Shown here: positions 1 through 15,100 of the stretch, piece after piece | How the letters are laid out: each line of letters opens with the position of its first letter | Numbering within the stretch: position 1 is the first letter of the stretch | Assembly (NCBI GenBank): GCA_916610825.1 | Contig: OU744447.1 | Location: 19,933,563 to 19,997,562, forward strand | Length of the DNA: 64,000 nucleotides | Reading direction: 5' to 3' | Source: Haliclystus octoradiatus | Taxonomy: Eukaryota > Cnidaria > Staurozoa > Stauromedusae > Haliclystidae | Program-made: the position numbers and the translations under genes | Notes under the pieces: generated by a model | Databases searched by the model: none | The model's input: only the letters and a program-made list of their open reading frames with translations | What the model was told of the DNA's origin: nothing

Positions 1-155
1 TCTTTGGCTTTTTCTTAATCGAAAATTTCAATCATAATAGTTTATTTGTCAACATTTCAAGTCGAATGTTTTTCATGTTTTATACATTCCAAGCAATCTT
101 ATTATCACATGTATTTGTGAACATGTTTCTGTTAATTGGCAATGTTTTCTTTCAG

Positions 156-3100
156 AAGCTACACCCGCCCCATCGTCATTACAATGGGCAATAAGAAACA
201 GTGATCGTCGCAATCCAACATCATCTTCGCATGCCTCTGGATCCGGTTTAATTTATATTGATACAGTGAATTTAAGACGATCTGGTACAGGGGCCAGCGC
301 TGTCAGTACTGATTCACAATCATCAGGGACGTTGTATTGTACGCAAAGTGCATTGGCTAGGACATTCAGTATCATTGTTAGAGAGGTAAATGGAGTTAGG
401 TGTTAGAGTATTTTTAATTTTATCTAGCTAGAGTGTAACTTATGTCTACTCTCTCTTATTTTAAATGTTATTTAAAGAAAAGCAATACAATTTATTATGT
501 ATAATGCTACTGTACATTAGATCACATAAAATTGGAACAGCCTATTTCGTAGCATGTAGGAGATTGGTGTATCAGGTTCAATAAGGGCCACGGAATGTTG
601 GTCATTCACATTTGCATACCTTTGTTCTTCAACAAAGCTTTTTCACAATCTCAATTATCATATAACCATTGAGTTTAATCCTATTATTATGACAAAGCGC
701 CATCAAATTGACTTGCATGACCGAAATAGAATGAGGTGCATATATCAAGCGATGATGATAACAGATTGACGAAAGTTTCATGATGAAATCTAATCAACAG
801 TCCCACTGAGCTTGATTTCCCAATGACCTAATCTATCTGCTAAATGAATTAAACCTTTCCCAGATCATGTGGAAATGGATGCAATCATCGATTGCTCTGA
901 CGTGGATCTCATATGTTACAGCAACGGCTAGATTATCTACACATTCAAAAATATTACACCACCAACGTCTTGTTTCATCATTTTCCCCAACAACACAACC
1001 AATTCTTGATGATTTTAATTTATGTTTCACGTTTTTAGTTGACTGACACACTGGCTCTTTCTGCGTCTGATACCTCAGTTACTTGTTATTGTGTGCCTCT
1101 TGCCAATGAATCAATGCAACAAGCAAGAGATTTCACGTGTGATGTATTGGAACCAACATGGCAATGGTTATGGAGAGTCATGGAAACCGCTGAAGCACAG
1201 TTAGGGTGAGTTGGAACAGTGTTTGTAAGTCATTTTAGGACTGTGGACGAGCCTGTATATGTGGTGAAATGTGACCAATGGGGATCTTCTATAAATCAAC
1301 AGTCCCACTGAGCTTGATAATATATTGCATTGTTTCACTCTGCTTGGCAATTGCATGTACGCTTGGATAATTAGATATAATGCAGTAGAGAAGGCCAGAA
1401 CAAAGGCAGACCTGACACCACCACCCAAACTCCAGTCACATTGCTAAGTCAGTTGAATTCTTAATTATACTTACCAACCATAACTATGACTGGGAGGAGG
1501 ATGGGAGAAATAAATGTTCCACATTTAACCAGCCATTCAGAATCAGCCACATTTAACCAACCCAAACTCAATCATTCATTAGCATAGCCTAGCATAGCAA
1601 CAACAACAACATCAATGAAAGCAGCATGGCCCAAAGCATTAGCATTTCATAGCATAGCAACAACAAAAATATCAATGATAGCAGCATTGTTGCTATGCCA
1701 TGCTAATCATAAAGCATTAGCATGGCATAGCAACAACAACAACACTAGTGATAGCCCAGTGTATGGCATAGCCCAATGTATTAGTATAGCATAGCAACAA
1801 CACAAATGCTAAAAACATCTAAAGTGGCAGGTTGAAAAATTATCAACAGCCAAAGCCTCAACCTTCATTAGCATAGCATTACAACAAGTAAATATGACCT
1901 CAATTAACACGCTCATCAAAAATAGATTTACAACTTGCGGAAGTTGGCTGAAATGAACCAAGCAGCAAGCTGGCAAAGCAAGGAATGAATTAAAATCATT
2001 GCCTGCATCGCATAACATTTATTCCATTCCCTATTCACAAATACATTTTTTTTGGCATTTTGGTGCATGGTTGATGAGAGGTCAGCAGCCAACAATAACT
2101 GGCAGAAGCTAGGATACCGAGAAAGGAACACCTGTCACCACCAAGACCAAGCACCAGTCACACTGCTAAGTCAATGGAGTACCTAATATACTTACCTTAT
2201 TCGTTAAAGATGAGGGAGGGAAACTTTAGTTGGATCATCGGTGCAGCACTGCACTCAACAACCTACTGCCAGCATAACAGCTTTAACCATAGATTATAGA
2301 ATACAGGGATTGGCAACTCTATTGTTCTCGGCCGCGCGGTCAGATTATGTTGAATTTGGCGCGAAACGGAGTCACGTGATCTTGAGCCGACACAAGATTA
2401 CAACGATGCGGTAAAAACCTTGTAATCTTCGTAACTTGCATACTATAATATCCTACGTTGCTCAATATTTTTTTGAAGTTTTATTTTTTGACAATGTTAA
2501 ATAGAGCTTACTTCAAATGTCCATGAAAATGTAATTACGTTTAAACAAAATAGCGAGTAGATATGGCCAATTTAATTCTCCATGTTTTGCGGTATATTTC
2601 ACCAAAATATTGCTTTGATCACTTTTGCAATTTGCAAATTAATGTTTGTAACTTTGAAATAGAAAATGTATGTCATTGTCGTGATTGAATTAATCTACAA
2701 GTACACTTATAACTAACAAATCAAAATCAAGCTGAAATGTTCACTAGAAAATAATTGTGCTTCTAAATGAGAGGAATACAGTTTACAGCTAGGCGGCCTA
2801 TATAGGTCTACGACATACAAGTAGCACAAAACACACTCAACAATTTTCATCACATAACAAATAATCCGTGTAGTGTATGTATCACAGCAGAGGGAATGAA
2901 TACACTACAAATATTTAGCAAGCAATACACAGAATGAACAAGATATGGTACAAATATCGATAACTGGTTGGTTTGGTGAATTAAAACACTTGTAAAAATA
3001 TTCAGTGTCGATGAATTACATTTATAATTACGTGATGTTACACTCACATTTACAATGAATTTTATACAATATCAAATTATGGATGTTCACCTTATTATTC

Positions 3101-6100
3101 AAATTAATGTTTACTTGTTGTTACTTTAAAGTTTAAATTTTCTTTTAATTTGTTCCTTAGCGATTTCTTTTTCAATTCCAGTTTCTCTTTTCAGTTACAA
3201 GCAGTAAGCCCATGTCGTTTGTGTACGAAAATTATCTCACTTCATATAATAAATTATAATAATATCTTGTAGACAAATAAAAAATAAAACCATCAGTATT
3301 GATTGTTATCTTTTAAACCAGAGTGTTGTGCTGCTACATCCCAGCTAGATTAAACTTTTGGGATTTGCAAAACATTCAAGCGTGTTTGCTTCAAGAGTCC
3401 ATCTGATCTCCTTATGGATAAATTACGAAATTCTTTTTCACAGTTCCACAACAATAATAAATAGACTTTCCGAAGGTGCTCATCCACGCAATGAATTTCA
3501 GATAGATGTTTTTATCACTGCCGAGCAGATTTGTAGGGAATAGATCAAAATTGTTGAATATATTTGACACCTCTTCAGAAATGTCCAAAAGAAATATTTA
3601 CTCATTCGTAGTAACTTTTGAGAAGAGTAGATTCATTTGGTGGTGAATAATTAAAATTGATAAACCTTCATCTTCATCGATTCGAGGGATAATTTTATAT
3701 CAGTGTGTTTTGATCGTGTGAAGGGTTACTGACCCCGTTAATCCACCTTTAGTATTCCAAATCCTTCAGCAATATTAGCATTAACGTAAACTTCTCTCTA
3801 GGCACGCTTTTCTAAACTTTCACCGATAGAGTTCGCCATTTTCTTCATCGCCTTTCACGTTTAAGAAATTCGAGGTACTGAAAATCATTGCTATTTAATT
3901 GACCATCCATTGCAAAATAATGAAATAATCAAGTGTACTTTTACTAGCCAGCTTGAAGATATGAACGATGATGATAAAATGAGTAGAACAGTCGACCGCG
4001 TTGTTGTAATGACACTTGTGAAAATTTGTCACAAAATTCTGTGTCGGCTCAAGAACACGTGTTTCCCGTAAATCTCAAACAGAAACATATTTAGTGCCCA
4101 GACCTTAGTTGCCAATCCCTGTATTCTATAATCTATGCTTTAACTAGGTGCAGCCCTGCACAACCACATTATAATCATATCTGAATTCCTATGGGAGACA
4201 TAGGTGCAGTATTGCAAATAATAACAGTACTGCACAACAAACTTGACACATGTCTCAAAACAATATACATTTGCGAGACCAAAGTGCATCAATGCACACA
4301 AGTAAAATAAGTTTAACACAATAACAGATTAAACAATAACGATATACTAAAATCTCAGATTGAGAGAGTAACTTGAACGGCTAGCAAGCTAAACCATTGA
4401 TACACAAGAGTGACAACTTCATTAAAAACGCCCAAGAAAACTAAGTAGATTAGATGACCCACTGCATAATACATGCCCCCTTCTGTGAACCTGAGCCTCA
4501 ATCCCAGCCCCCTGCATCTAACCTACAAAGTAATAGCTCACAAAATACGCATCTTAAAGATAGTGGTTTAACCTCGGTAAAATTCCATTTAACCCCAAGA
4601 AATCCAAAATCTGATCAAATTCGAAATTGAGTACAAGAGAACCAATTCGATCTGGCCATAAAAAATCCAATCCGAATCTGACAAAGATCAGATTCACAGA
4701 CCCCTTTGTGTACATACACATTTGATAATGTTAGCAACAACTACTAGATGTTAGGCCTATATGTTTGTCTAATGAAAATGTTTTTGTTGAATAGAACCTC
4801 ACAAAGCTCTATTCAATGCAGTGCTTCGTTTAGTATATGTTATAGTCTGTTGCCGGCAATTGCTATTCCATAATGTGCTCTATGATTTTGTTGTATTTCT
4901 TCAATTTTAGGTTTGGATCTTCCCTTACTCGGGTTTCCGATCCATCTCTTGCTCATCAATCAACACACGATGCTCAAGCAAAACGTGCGGATAGAAAAAC
5001 AAGATCAGATTTATCGTTCTTTCGCAGTTGGACATTAGATAGTAGACGAAGAAGGTATGACATAATTTGATGATTTGTTTGTTCAAATTGTATTTTCCTC
5101 TTGTGAGATGCATATACGAAGCATTAAACAACAGTGATATCAGATTGCTGAATGTTTTGTGACGAAGCCTATTCAACATTCCCACTGAGCTGAATAATAT
5201 TTTACAGTGTCTCATTGTGTAGAAAATAATGATTATACATAGTTTATACTAAGCAAGGTAGGATATTAAGCGAGTTTGACTGTTATAGTTTTTGGATCAT
5301 GATAATAAATTGAAGAACATTATCTCTGAAACTTCAAATCTCATTGTTAGTTCGAAATAACATTCCCCCAAATAGACAAGCACTTGTGCTTAAAAGGTGA
5401 ACGTCAGTCATATTACAAGTAACATGTATAAATGAAGCAAAAATTAATCAAGTTAATTCCATTAATAAATTCCGTCTTAATTTATTCTTATTCTTATTAA
5501 TTCTAAAATTTTCTTGTTCTGTAATGGTTAATGACTTTACTTTTATTACATTGTAGACGGAATTTGCAAGGCACTTCATCAGGCAGCGATAACAATGCAC
5601 TCAGAATTGATTTTCTACAATATACACTGTCATTGATGCGTAGTTACAAAGAAGAACATGGAGATTTATTACCAAAGATGGAAATCACTTCATTGAAACA
5701 TGTTGCTTATGTATTAGATGCCTTCATTTATTTCTTAAGAAGTAATGTACAAAATCCAACAGACTCAGATGGAATAGTTGAAACTGCAAAGTCAGATGAT
5801 ATTGAAATGTCTAGTGCAGATTGTGGACCAACAGTTACAGATAGTCTTGTTGGAAGGTGTGTTGATATGCCGCTTTATATCTCATTGTTTACTAGATTGT
5901 GTACCACTAATGATTTCGGTAATTAAGGCACAGTTTCAAGTTGCCTGTTCATGATTTACAAGGGTTTTTTTAAACCATATGATCTTTAAAACAACAACTT
6001 ATCCATCAAAATCGTTCTATTTTCAAAATGTCCTTCGTTTGCTGTCATGCTTCTTTTTGTCTTGAGTTCTTCACTTGAATTATTTAATTGTATATACAGT

Positions 6101-9100
6101 AATTAATGAAAGTTGTGCCTCTGCTTCAATCAGGTCTAAATTATACATTAAATTTGTTTGGATATATTTAACACAAGATATAGTTATTGATACTCCAAGA
6201 TGCTGTTCAAGACACTGTGATCCAACGAGTAAGGATTTTCTCAGATGGCAGAGTAATTGGACTTTTGATCTGATCATATCTGGTAGACTTTGGCTCAAAT
6301 CCCCCTGAAGGAACTCAGCCTTGACTTTATTTAGAAACATCTAGTGAGTACTGTCTTGTGATGGCGGATTTATTCTCTAAAATAAGTTTATAAGCTCAAT
6401 TAATTTCAATGCGCAGCACTAGCATCGAAAACATGTATCGTGTGTGACTAGACATTCAATCAACTCTTGTTTCACATGCTCCTTGATCTTATTCTAACTT
6501 TGAAGGATGCCTTCCTAACATAAAGGCATAGTATAGGGATCACTCACATTTAATGGGAAATCGTCATAATAATTCCTATTGATGGAAAATACAGTATTTA
6601 TTTGATTGTTAATATGTCATTTTCTCATTAGACCAAAGAAAACGAATGATGACCCTGAAGAATCTGATTGGGATGTAACAGACGAAGACAGTAATGATCT
6701 TGATAGTGCAACATTAAGAAGACAGTACTTCAAGAGAAGCGATTCAACTCTTGTACTGGGTAAGACATTGAGGTATCCCAATGCTTGCTCCTTGAAAGCA
6801 AAATTGTTGCCTGTAAACCTTGATATGGCCAATCTTATCTCCTTTAGCATAATCCATGTTTAAAATGGTGTTATATTGTACTTGTATGGTTTTGAATAAA
6901 TTATGATGATGTTATTGTTCACACAGTAAATTAAAATCAGAAATGAATTTCTCATACTCAAAGCAGACCAATAATTGAAACAACATAACCACTATGATAC
7001 TTTCAAATATGTTGCAATAATCTAGCTTAGGAATTTTCTAGTTTTATATCTAACTTATTGGCACTACCAAATGAAACCGATTTCTGAAACAAATCAACAG
7101 ATTTAATTAATGCAAATAATGTGACAATCCTCTTTTGTCTGTTTATTATTGTGTTGATATTTTTTTCCATATATTTGTTTTATTCTGTTAGGATTTGACC
7201 CAACTGATCCATTTACTGTACCACTTCGTGAGAGTCTCCCTTTAGCAGATAAACCACATCTGTTGAGTCCCTCTGTGGCTAGGGATACATTGTTTGGTGT
7301 TGCTAAACATCAAGATGTCGAACAAGATGAATCAATTGGAACTCGAAGTTTGAGTCTGTCCAAAGCTAATTCATTCGAGCAAGGTAAGGTTCCTTATTCC
7401 AAACTCTGAAATTCGGAAAAGACTTCATTTGTCTGACTTCTTCTTGTGTATATTACTGCCAGTGTCTGCCAATAACTATGTATGTTTGGCAAATAGAAGA
7501 GTAGACAAATGTATGGAAAGTTAATAGTGTGTCCTCCATTGTCCCACTGATAAATTGAAAGAAATGGGGGCTAAGTGAGTGTGAATGATAGATATTTTGT
7601 GGTAATAATAATGGTGTTGCTACTCGTGAGGGTGAAAGTGTGAGTTCTGCTCATGTTTAGATAATAATTTATTGCAAAAACATTTTTCTATCAGTTAGTA
7701 AAGCAGAGAGGTTGTTAACAATTTATTTGACAATAAGCAAGCTTGTACAATAAATATCAGAGCATATAAGTGATTTGTTGACAACATTCGTAACAAAATC
7801 AGACTTGAAAAGGGGGTCTGATGGCCCCGAAACGTTGTCAAGAAACCACCTATATGCTTTGATATTTATTGTACAAACTATCAATTTGAAGACGTTGACT
7901 AAATCAGCAAGCTGTTACTGAGCTAGGCAACTGAACGCATTCTAACCTGTCTCCACTACTCAAGGATTAGCTCAGATGGCAGAGCAACCGAACTTCAGAT
8001 CGGATCATATCTGATCGACTTTGGTTCAAATCCCCCAAGGTCAACTCAACCTTAATTTTATCTGAAACATCAAATGAGTACCATCTGAGGATGGCGGATG
8101 GAATGGTCGAGAGGGAATTGCATTGTGAGTAGCTGCGACGCATCGTTGCGCATTGACAATCAAGACCTATCTGCCATGAGATTTGTTGAAATTGATCTGC
8201 AGTGTCGCGGCTGAGATCAACAATGTGCATTTAAAATCATTGGTCTAAGCGAAAAAAGCCACTCATCTAGAAATGGAGGAGTGGTACGGGTGCCTTTGGT
8301 AGGGCGACACCATCTACATTACTTTACTTTTTTACTACTCAAACCAAGCCCCTTCACACTGATAGTCAGTGGAGAAATTACTAACTAAATGTAATAGCCT
8401 GTTGAGATAAGGCGAGTGGCTCAGACATGATATCAGACATCAAGAAACAACGCCATAAAAAAGTATACTATGTAACTAATGTACTCAGATACAATGTAAC
8501 ATAAAATTCAAGTTTGTTCACATGTCTTTAATAAAATCTCAATCAATCAATCAAAATGATATAGTTCCAATAAAATTTATCAATATATATTCCTGATAAT
8601 AATCTTCACTTATATATAATGGTCACTTATGCCAGAGTTTATTTCATTTCATAGTAGGCTTTCTTGTGCTACAAAATGTTCTATTACTTTGCCAACCTAT
8701 GTATTATATTTATTATTTTATTCTTTAGACAATCGGCCTTCCACTAGCTCATCTGAGAAGACAAGGCTGGTAGAAATGTCACCTAATTTCTTCCTTAGCC
8801 GTTGGCGTATGACTCTTGAATTATTTGGTTGTGTCTTTCTTGATGATGTTGGTGCTGAACCGGGTTCTGTTCTCAATGAATTAGGACGGTTTGATGTCAA
8901 AGAGACAAGATTCAGACGTGAAATGGAAAAACTACGCAATGGGAACTCTAAAGATCTTTCCATTGATGAGGTGAGTAATTCCTGCTGAAATGGCTACTGT
9001 CAGGCATTTGATGGCTGCAGCGAAGGTTTAATTTCCACTTAGAAACAAAGAATACCAACGCAAATTATCAGATACTTAGCATGGAAAAGGCCAAATATTC

Positions 9101-12100
9101 TAGCTTTAAATGTAGAATAAATGAATTTGGTCTAACTTTCCGGAATCTAAGATTCCAGGATTCCTATTTTTGTCGGGTTTTGCCTCCCCGTCATTTCAAA
9201 TAGGTATTTTAGAAGCATGCTTTTAATAATAACAAAAAATTATCCTTTCCCTCATTTTTATATTTCTACTTCTTTGAATAGGTAATGTATTTTACTACGT
9301 ATCGAAATCTGCTTTCTGTAATAAAGATTTAAAGTTATCTGCCATTTGAAACTCTATTTATATATATACTTACTTATTTAATAATTAATAAACGAAAAAG
9401 TCAGACATTCATATTTGCTACTATTAGTTTCACGCCAAGGCGATCATCAGGCAATTTAATCTGTAAAATCGAGCACTATTGAAACAGCAAAGACAACACA
9501 AGTACCTTGATATTACTACTTACTTATATATATATACTCAACAGCTTTTTATTGCACATATTAAGGTTATTCACCGCGAAGGGTCAACGCAGCAATTCGT
9601 TCAAATCCATAAACACAGCTGTAATGCCAATGCTTCTTGTCCTGTTAGTGTTGAGAAGTCTGAGAAAGAAAGAGGGCGCTTTTGACCATAAATAACAATT
9701 GTTTTACTCAAATGGATGTTCATGCGCATGCGCTAATAGGGCAGAATTAAACGATGCTATGGGCAGACATGATTCTTTCCCCTTTAAGCTTCTTGAGATA
9801 AAGCCTTTATGTCAAACAATGATATCTAAAACTGTTGACATTTCTTGACGTCATGCATGTAATATTTGAACAATTAATGAGGATATGAAACAATGTTAAT
9901 TAACAAAGGGATTTGCTTGATGACACCCCCTGCCCTCTCTACCAAAAATCCCACTAGCGGTCAATGCAATTGACCCTCTGCATCAAATGAGGTTAACCTA
10001 CAATTTGCTGAAAATTGGTTTCGCACACGAAACTGTGACGTCACTGAAGATCCTCTATTAGGAATTTCAATCACCTGTACTCAGGCTGCACTATCCAGTC
10101 CTACACCGCAGCCCCTTCACACTGTCTACAATATACTGTATAATGACCATTCCACAGTTTTATATTCCAATTAAATTTGTCTCTATGGGACAACTGCATG
10201 GTTATAGTGGCAATTTCACAAGCACTGGCTGATATTTCCACAAATATTTCATTGCATTGTAAGTTGGAATGAAATTTGCTACTCTCATTTACACAATTAT
10301 TTGTTACTTATAGATTGAACGTGATCGCCCACAACTCATACAACAAACTTTGCGTCAATTAAATTCTCAATTCTGCAGTCAAGGTGTTGGTTCAGGACCT
10401 ATTAATATTCATCGGTTGAGAGTTTCGTTTAAAGATGAACAAGGTGAAGGTAGTGGTGTTGTAAGATCTTTCTATACAGCCATTGGTGAGGCATTAGTTG
10501 CTGATGAAAAGCTACCATGTTTGGATAATATTTTCTACAGAAGTAAAGGTATGGCAAACATAAAAATGAACAGTTTAGTTGTTTCTGTTAGAGTTATCAG
10601 GCAAACTTATAGCACATAATAATACAGTAAATTATGTAATGATCACATATAAATCTAGTTTCTCATTCTATTGAGAACAACCTTTGCGAAAGGGTCACCT
10701 GTATAAAGTGTTCCCATTTGATCTTTGATTTAGCTTTTGTAGTACCCTGAAATGTTGCTCAATTTGATTTTGGGTACTAATGGATCAATTAAAATCATTG
10801 TCAACAACACATTATATTGTATGTTATTTGGCATTTGGTGCTTTGCTGGTGGGACTCAGGGTCGGTAATAGTAGAAGCTAGGATACCAAGAAAGCACACC
10901 TGTCATTACCAAGAACCCATTTACAGTGGAGGTAGGGTGTGGAACCTTGAACTGGGTTGCGGCTAGCTCAGGGGTAACTCAAGGACATTTTATGACGTTT
11001 TATCGCTGCTTTTATGTGTATTAAGTTCTGTTTTCAACCAATTTTCAAATTGCATCTAATACCTTAGTATATTTGCTACAAATTTACCATATATAAAATG
11101 AAAAAGGAAATGGTTATTCAACTTTTAAACTGAACTTGGTGATATACCTTTTTGGCAAACATTTGCTGCAATAAGTTTTCTTATTTTTCATTTTATACAT
11201 TGCAGTTTTTTAGTAAATGTACAAATTGGTTGAAAACGAAATTTAATACAAGTAAATGCAGTGATGAAAAGTCATAAAGTATCCTTGAGTTATGACCACA
11301 ACCCTTAAACTGGGGTTCAACACTTCCAGCGCCTACAAGTGCAGCATTGCACTTGCCAACCACCCTAGCCTAATGTGCAGCACCACACCGATACATAATC
11401 AACTCAATAGAATTAAAAAAATGCAGCACTACATATAAATAACAAACCAACTGGTCAATAAAATAACCAATATCATCAATGATCAGCAAATTGTGAAAAA
11501 CAATATCAGATTAAGATGGGCAATTCAAAGCAGCTAGCAGGCTAGACAACTGTGGCAATAATGACTATCACACCCTGTAACATTTTCTAACATGCACACA
11601 CAAATTTAAGGAATGGGCTAATAATATTGCGCTCACTCGATCACACATCATGGTCTGTCCATGACCTGATATCCTTAGACCTTGTAAACCTGCTTTTAAC
11701 CAAATCAGGATTTTTGTTTCGCAGGTTTAACTCAACGTCTGCGCGCCCGTGCCAGAGATCGCGACCGGCGCCGTACACCCAGTGCCTTGGGTGGTAATTC
11801 GTCAGGTGGAGGTGCAAATGCAGCAGGTGCATCTCAAAGTCTAGATCATGGTGGAACACGGTTGCGTAAACACAGGGAACGACTCAAGAGACTCGAGAAT
11901 GAAGAAGGTGGTCGCCAACGTTTGAATATTGAGGCAAAACCATTCCAAATTGAGGTAGACGCTGGTGATTTTGAATACGATGATAGTGCTGGGCATCTAC
12001 CTGCTCATAAACAAGTACTTGGCCGCCGACTGTACCTACGTGTGCTAGCACAGCAGCCGGTTAGTGTCAGTTTTGCGTGTCTCATATTGTTAACTGTATT

Positions 12101-15100
12101 CTCCACAAATTGATAATGTAAATACAGTATAAGTTAAAGATTATCAAATCAAGTCAGTGTCAATACTTACAATTCTTAGAAAGGTTTTATCCCAAATCTG
12201 TAGCTAGCATCAGAATTGAATTACGTGAAAACGTCTTGTGGTAGCAGTTACTTATTGGGCGTGTTTGTTTATTATTTATCAGGAACATGCTGCAAAGATT
12301 ACCGGGATGTTGTTGGACTTAACACCAGCTCATCTCATCTTAATGTTAACAAACAGCGAAGCATTACGTGAACGTGTAGATGAGGCTGTCGAACTCATCA
12401 ACAAAAGCAGCGCCGAGTAAGTATTTCCATATCAATATCAATTAGTTGTACTGCATCTGTCATCCTTATAATGTGACTCTCTCTGATCACTCCCTCCATT
12501 CACCATTACAAAGATAATTTTGAGATTCAAAAAAGTCATGGATGAGTCTAAAACGAGGGTTTTGATTTACAGTTTGCTTGAATATACAGTTACTTCCCAG
12601 CAAACATGGAGGCGTCCCTGCAACGTTAGGGGACGTCTACGAAGGTCGATGGTCTCTGTGATGTCTCTCTGGACGTCTATCGACAGTGTACCTGTAAACA
12701 ATGTTTTACAGCCCAGTGACATTGCCAGATCGCCCAGGAGACCTTCGTGGAGACCCTCCAGTGACTAAACTATGACGTTGGTTTGCGAAATATTTGCCTA
12801 GACTTTTGCAATATATGCCACGCATAAAGTTCATAGTTCACACTATTCTGTTTACAATTATTTAGCATAAAAGAAAACTACAAAGTTATAAAAGAGCAGC
12901 TGTTATAAAAATATGTCTGCCGCCTCTTTTCTGCGATTCAAACTGTGTGTGATTGTTTACATACGTTATTTTCATTCAATCAAAAATGCGTAGGTTGCCA
13001 AGCCGTATTTTTGCCACTTGTGACGTAAACATGAAAATAGTTTGATTAAAGTGTTTGGGACCCTGACACAACATCGAGGGACGTTATATAGCAGTATAAT
13101 TGTGACTGACCGCTGTGAAACCTTCCGGACTCACTGGGGACGTCCCCTGACCGGCAGTGTTTTCTGGGTTGACAGTCACATTTGACTACGGTTTGGTGGC
13201 ACTGATTATCGATGAAACGTTCCCTTACAGCGACACAACTAGTACACCCAAAACAAAGCCGCAAAATGAAGGGACGTCTTCACCATCTGTTGATGTTGCT
13301 AGTGGCAATGAAGAAGATACCCCTGATGACAGTCCACTGTTTTATCAACCTGGCAAAACTGGATTCTATTCACCACGTCCTGGAAGAAATTCACCAGAAA
13401 GGCTCAACTGTTTCAGAAATGTTGGCAGGTATGTGTTGTATTATTTGTGTGTATATCATGACTTGTCACGTAGACATACATCTTAACATCTACACTAGAG
13501 AATTGGCAACACAATTTTTCTCACATTTCTAGGTTCCAGCTTATTTTTCAACTTTTTGAAGTGCCTGTTTCAAGAAATTTCAAGCAGTCTGCTGTTATGT
13601 CTGCAATGACATGACAGATCTTGTGTGAGAATTTATTGCATAACTATTAACTTCACATTATAGCTCTTTCAAATTTTCTTCCTTAACAGGATTATTGGAT
13701 TGTGCCTTCTTCAAAATGAAACAAGTCCTATCACGTTAACAAGGCCAGTGATTAAATTCTTACTTGGACGAAAAGTATGTTGTTTGTTGTTCTTTTCTTG
13801 ATTCCCAACTAGGAGGTTTTACAGCGGGATTACCAACTTCAACTCATAAGACCTTACTCGTAAAACCCACGCACACATGTATTGAATACTTAGCATTTAT
13901 AATACCAAACATCAATACTTTTTATATAAATATGTATCTAAGTTTCATTGGCTTATTATCATTAATGACTTTTACTATTACTATTTATTCCAAATTTAAA
14001 ACTTACTATAAATTGTTCAATATATCTACTATAATATATCTTTAGGAAGCCCATTGCCTCTACATATTTGTAAGTTTTTCATTTTCCACCTCTGTATGGC
14101 AGATCTTGACATTCCATTTATTTGAGATTCTAAAAGTTTTTAAACTCCTCACCCTTTGGTGGGGTTTTGGGATTGGTGCTTGGTTGGTGGGAGTTACTCA
14201 TTCGTTCGTTAGGCAGCTAAGCTGTTTCCCCCACTCGAACCAAGCACCGTCACACTGATAATCAGTGGAAAAATTACAATTACCCTGTTGAAATAAAAGT
14301 TAATCTGTAGCTACTTAAAGTAAACTTGACGAACATGACCTATTGACTTATGGTGAGGGTGGGCTGGGAAGCATTAGCATCGCGACTATTACCTGAAAGT
14401 CGAGGCATAACTAAATAATAATTTCAATTGATTATCGTTCGTTCGTACTTACTAGCAGGCTAGCACATGCAAGAATGATTACGCCCTACTATGTCACAAG
14501 ACTTACCCTATGCCATGGACAAGAGATTGGCCATACAATGCCAGCTTTCGTACGAGGCAATTCCCGTGCATGCATTCCTTGCGGTATCTAACGCCACGCC
14601 TCCAAGCAATGCAACAGCAAACTAGAAAAACTGCGTGGGCCGTACTGCGGACCCCAAAAGGCCTGGTGTTTAACTTCTACTAAATGATATGTAGTAACAT
14701 TTTCTTCTCCTTTAATTTCATTGTAGGCCTATTATGGTGTCTTATATTTTAACAAAATTCAAATTTGTACTGCTCGACAGGCTTGTTTCCATGTCAACCA
14801 TCTGATTTTCTCTGTAAAGCAGCCCTTGAACATAGATTACCATATTTTTCTATTCTGTTGCAGATGCGTTGGCATGACTTTGCCTTTTTTGATCCAACTG
14901 TTTATGAAAGTTTGCGCCAGTTGATACGTGATGCTCAACGACCAGACGCTGTTGAAGTCTTCCGTGCATTAGATTTAACATTCCAGATTGAATTACCAAA
15001 GGAGGAAAGCACCGGTGCTGTGGATTTAATTCCTGGTGGCTCAATGATCCATGTTACTCCAGACAATGTCATGGACTATGTTAGAGAGTATACACGGTAC

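Noticed and set aside
3340-3860. Transposase remnant in the 1.85 kb TIR element
   Set aside because: Minus-strand readings are interrupted by stops, and no DDE or THAP motif is recognisable.
4925-5215. 96 aa minus-strand frame
   Set aside because: Antisense to a UBR5 exon and flanking intron; no family features.
13764-14045. 93 aa hydrophobic frame resembling a membrane protein
   Set aside because: AT-rich intron sequence of UBR5; begins inside an exon in the wrong frame and has no homologue.
14765-14863. Extending the UBR5 exon upstream to an in-frame Met at 14765
   Set aside because: The acceptor CTGTTGCAG before ATGCGTTGG gives the conserved join [14 protein letters not shown]; the upstream residues have no family match.
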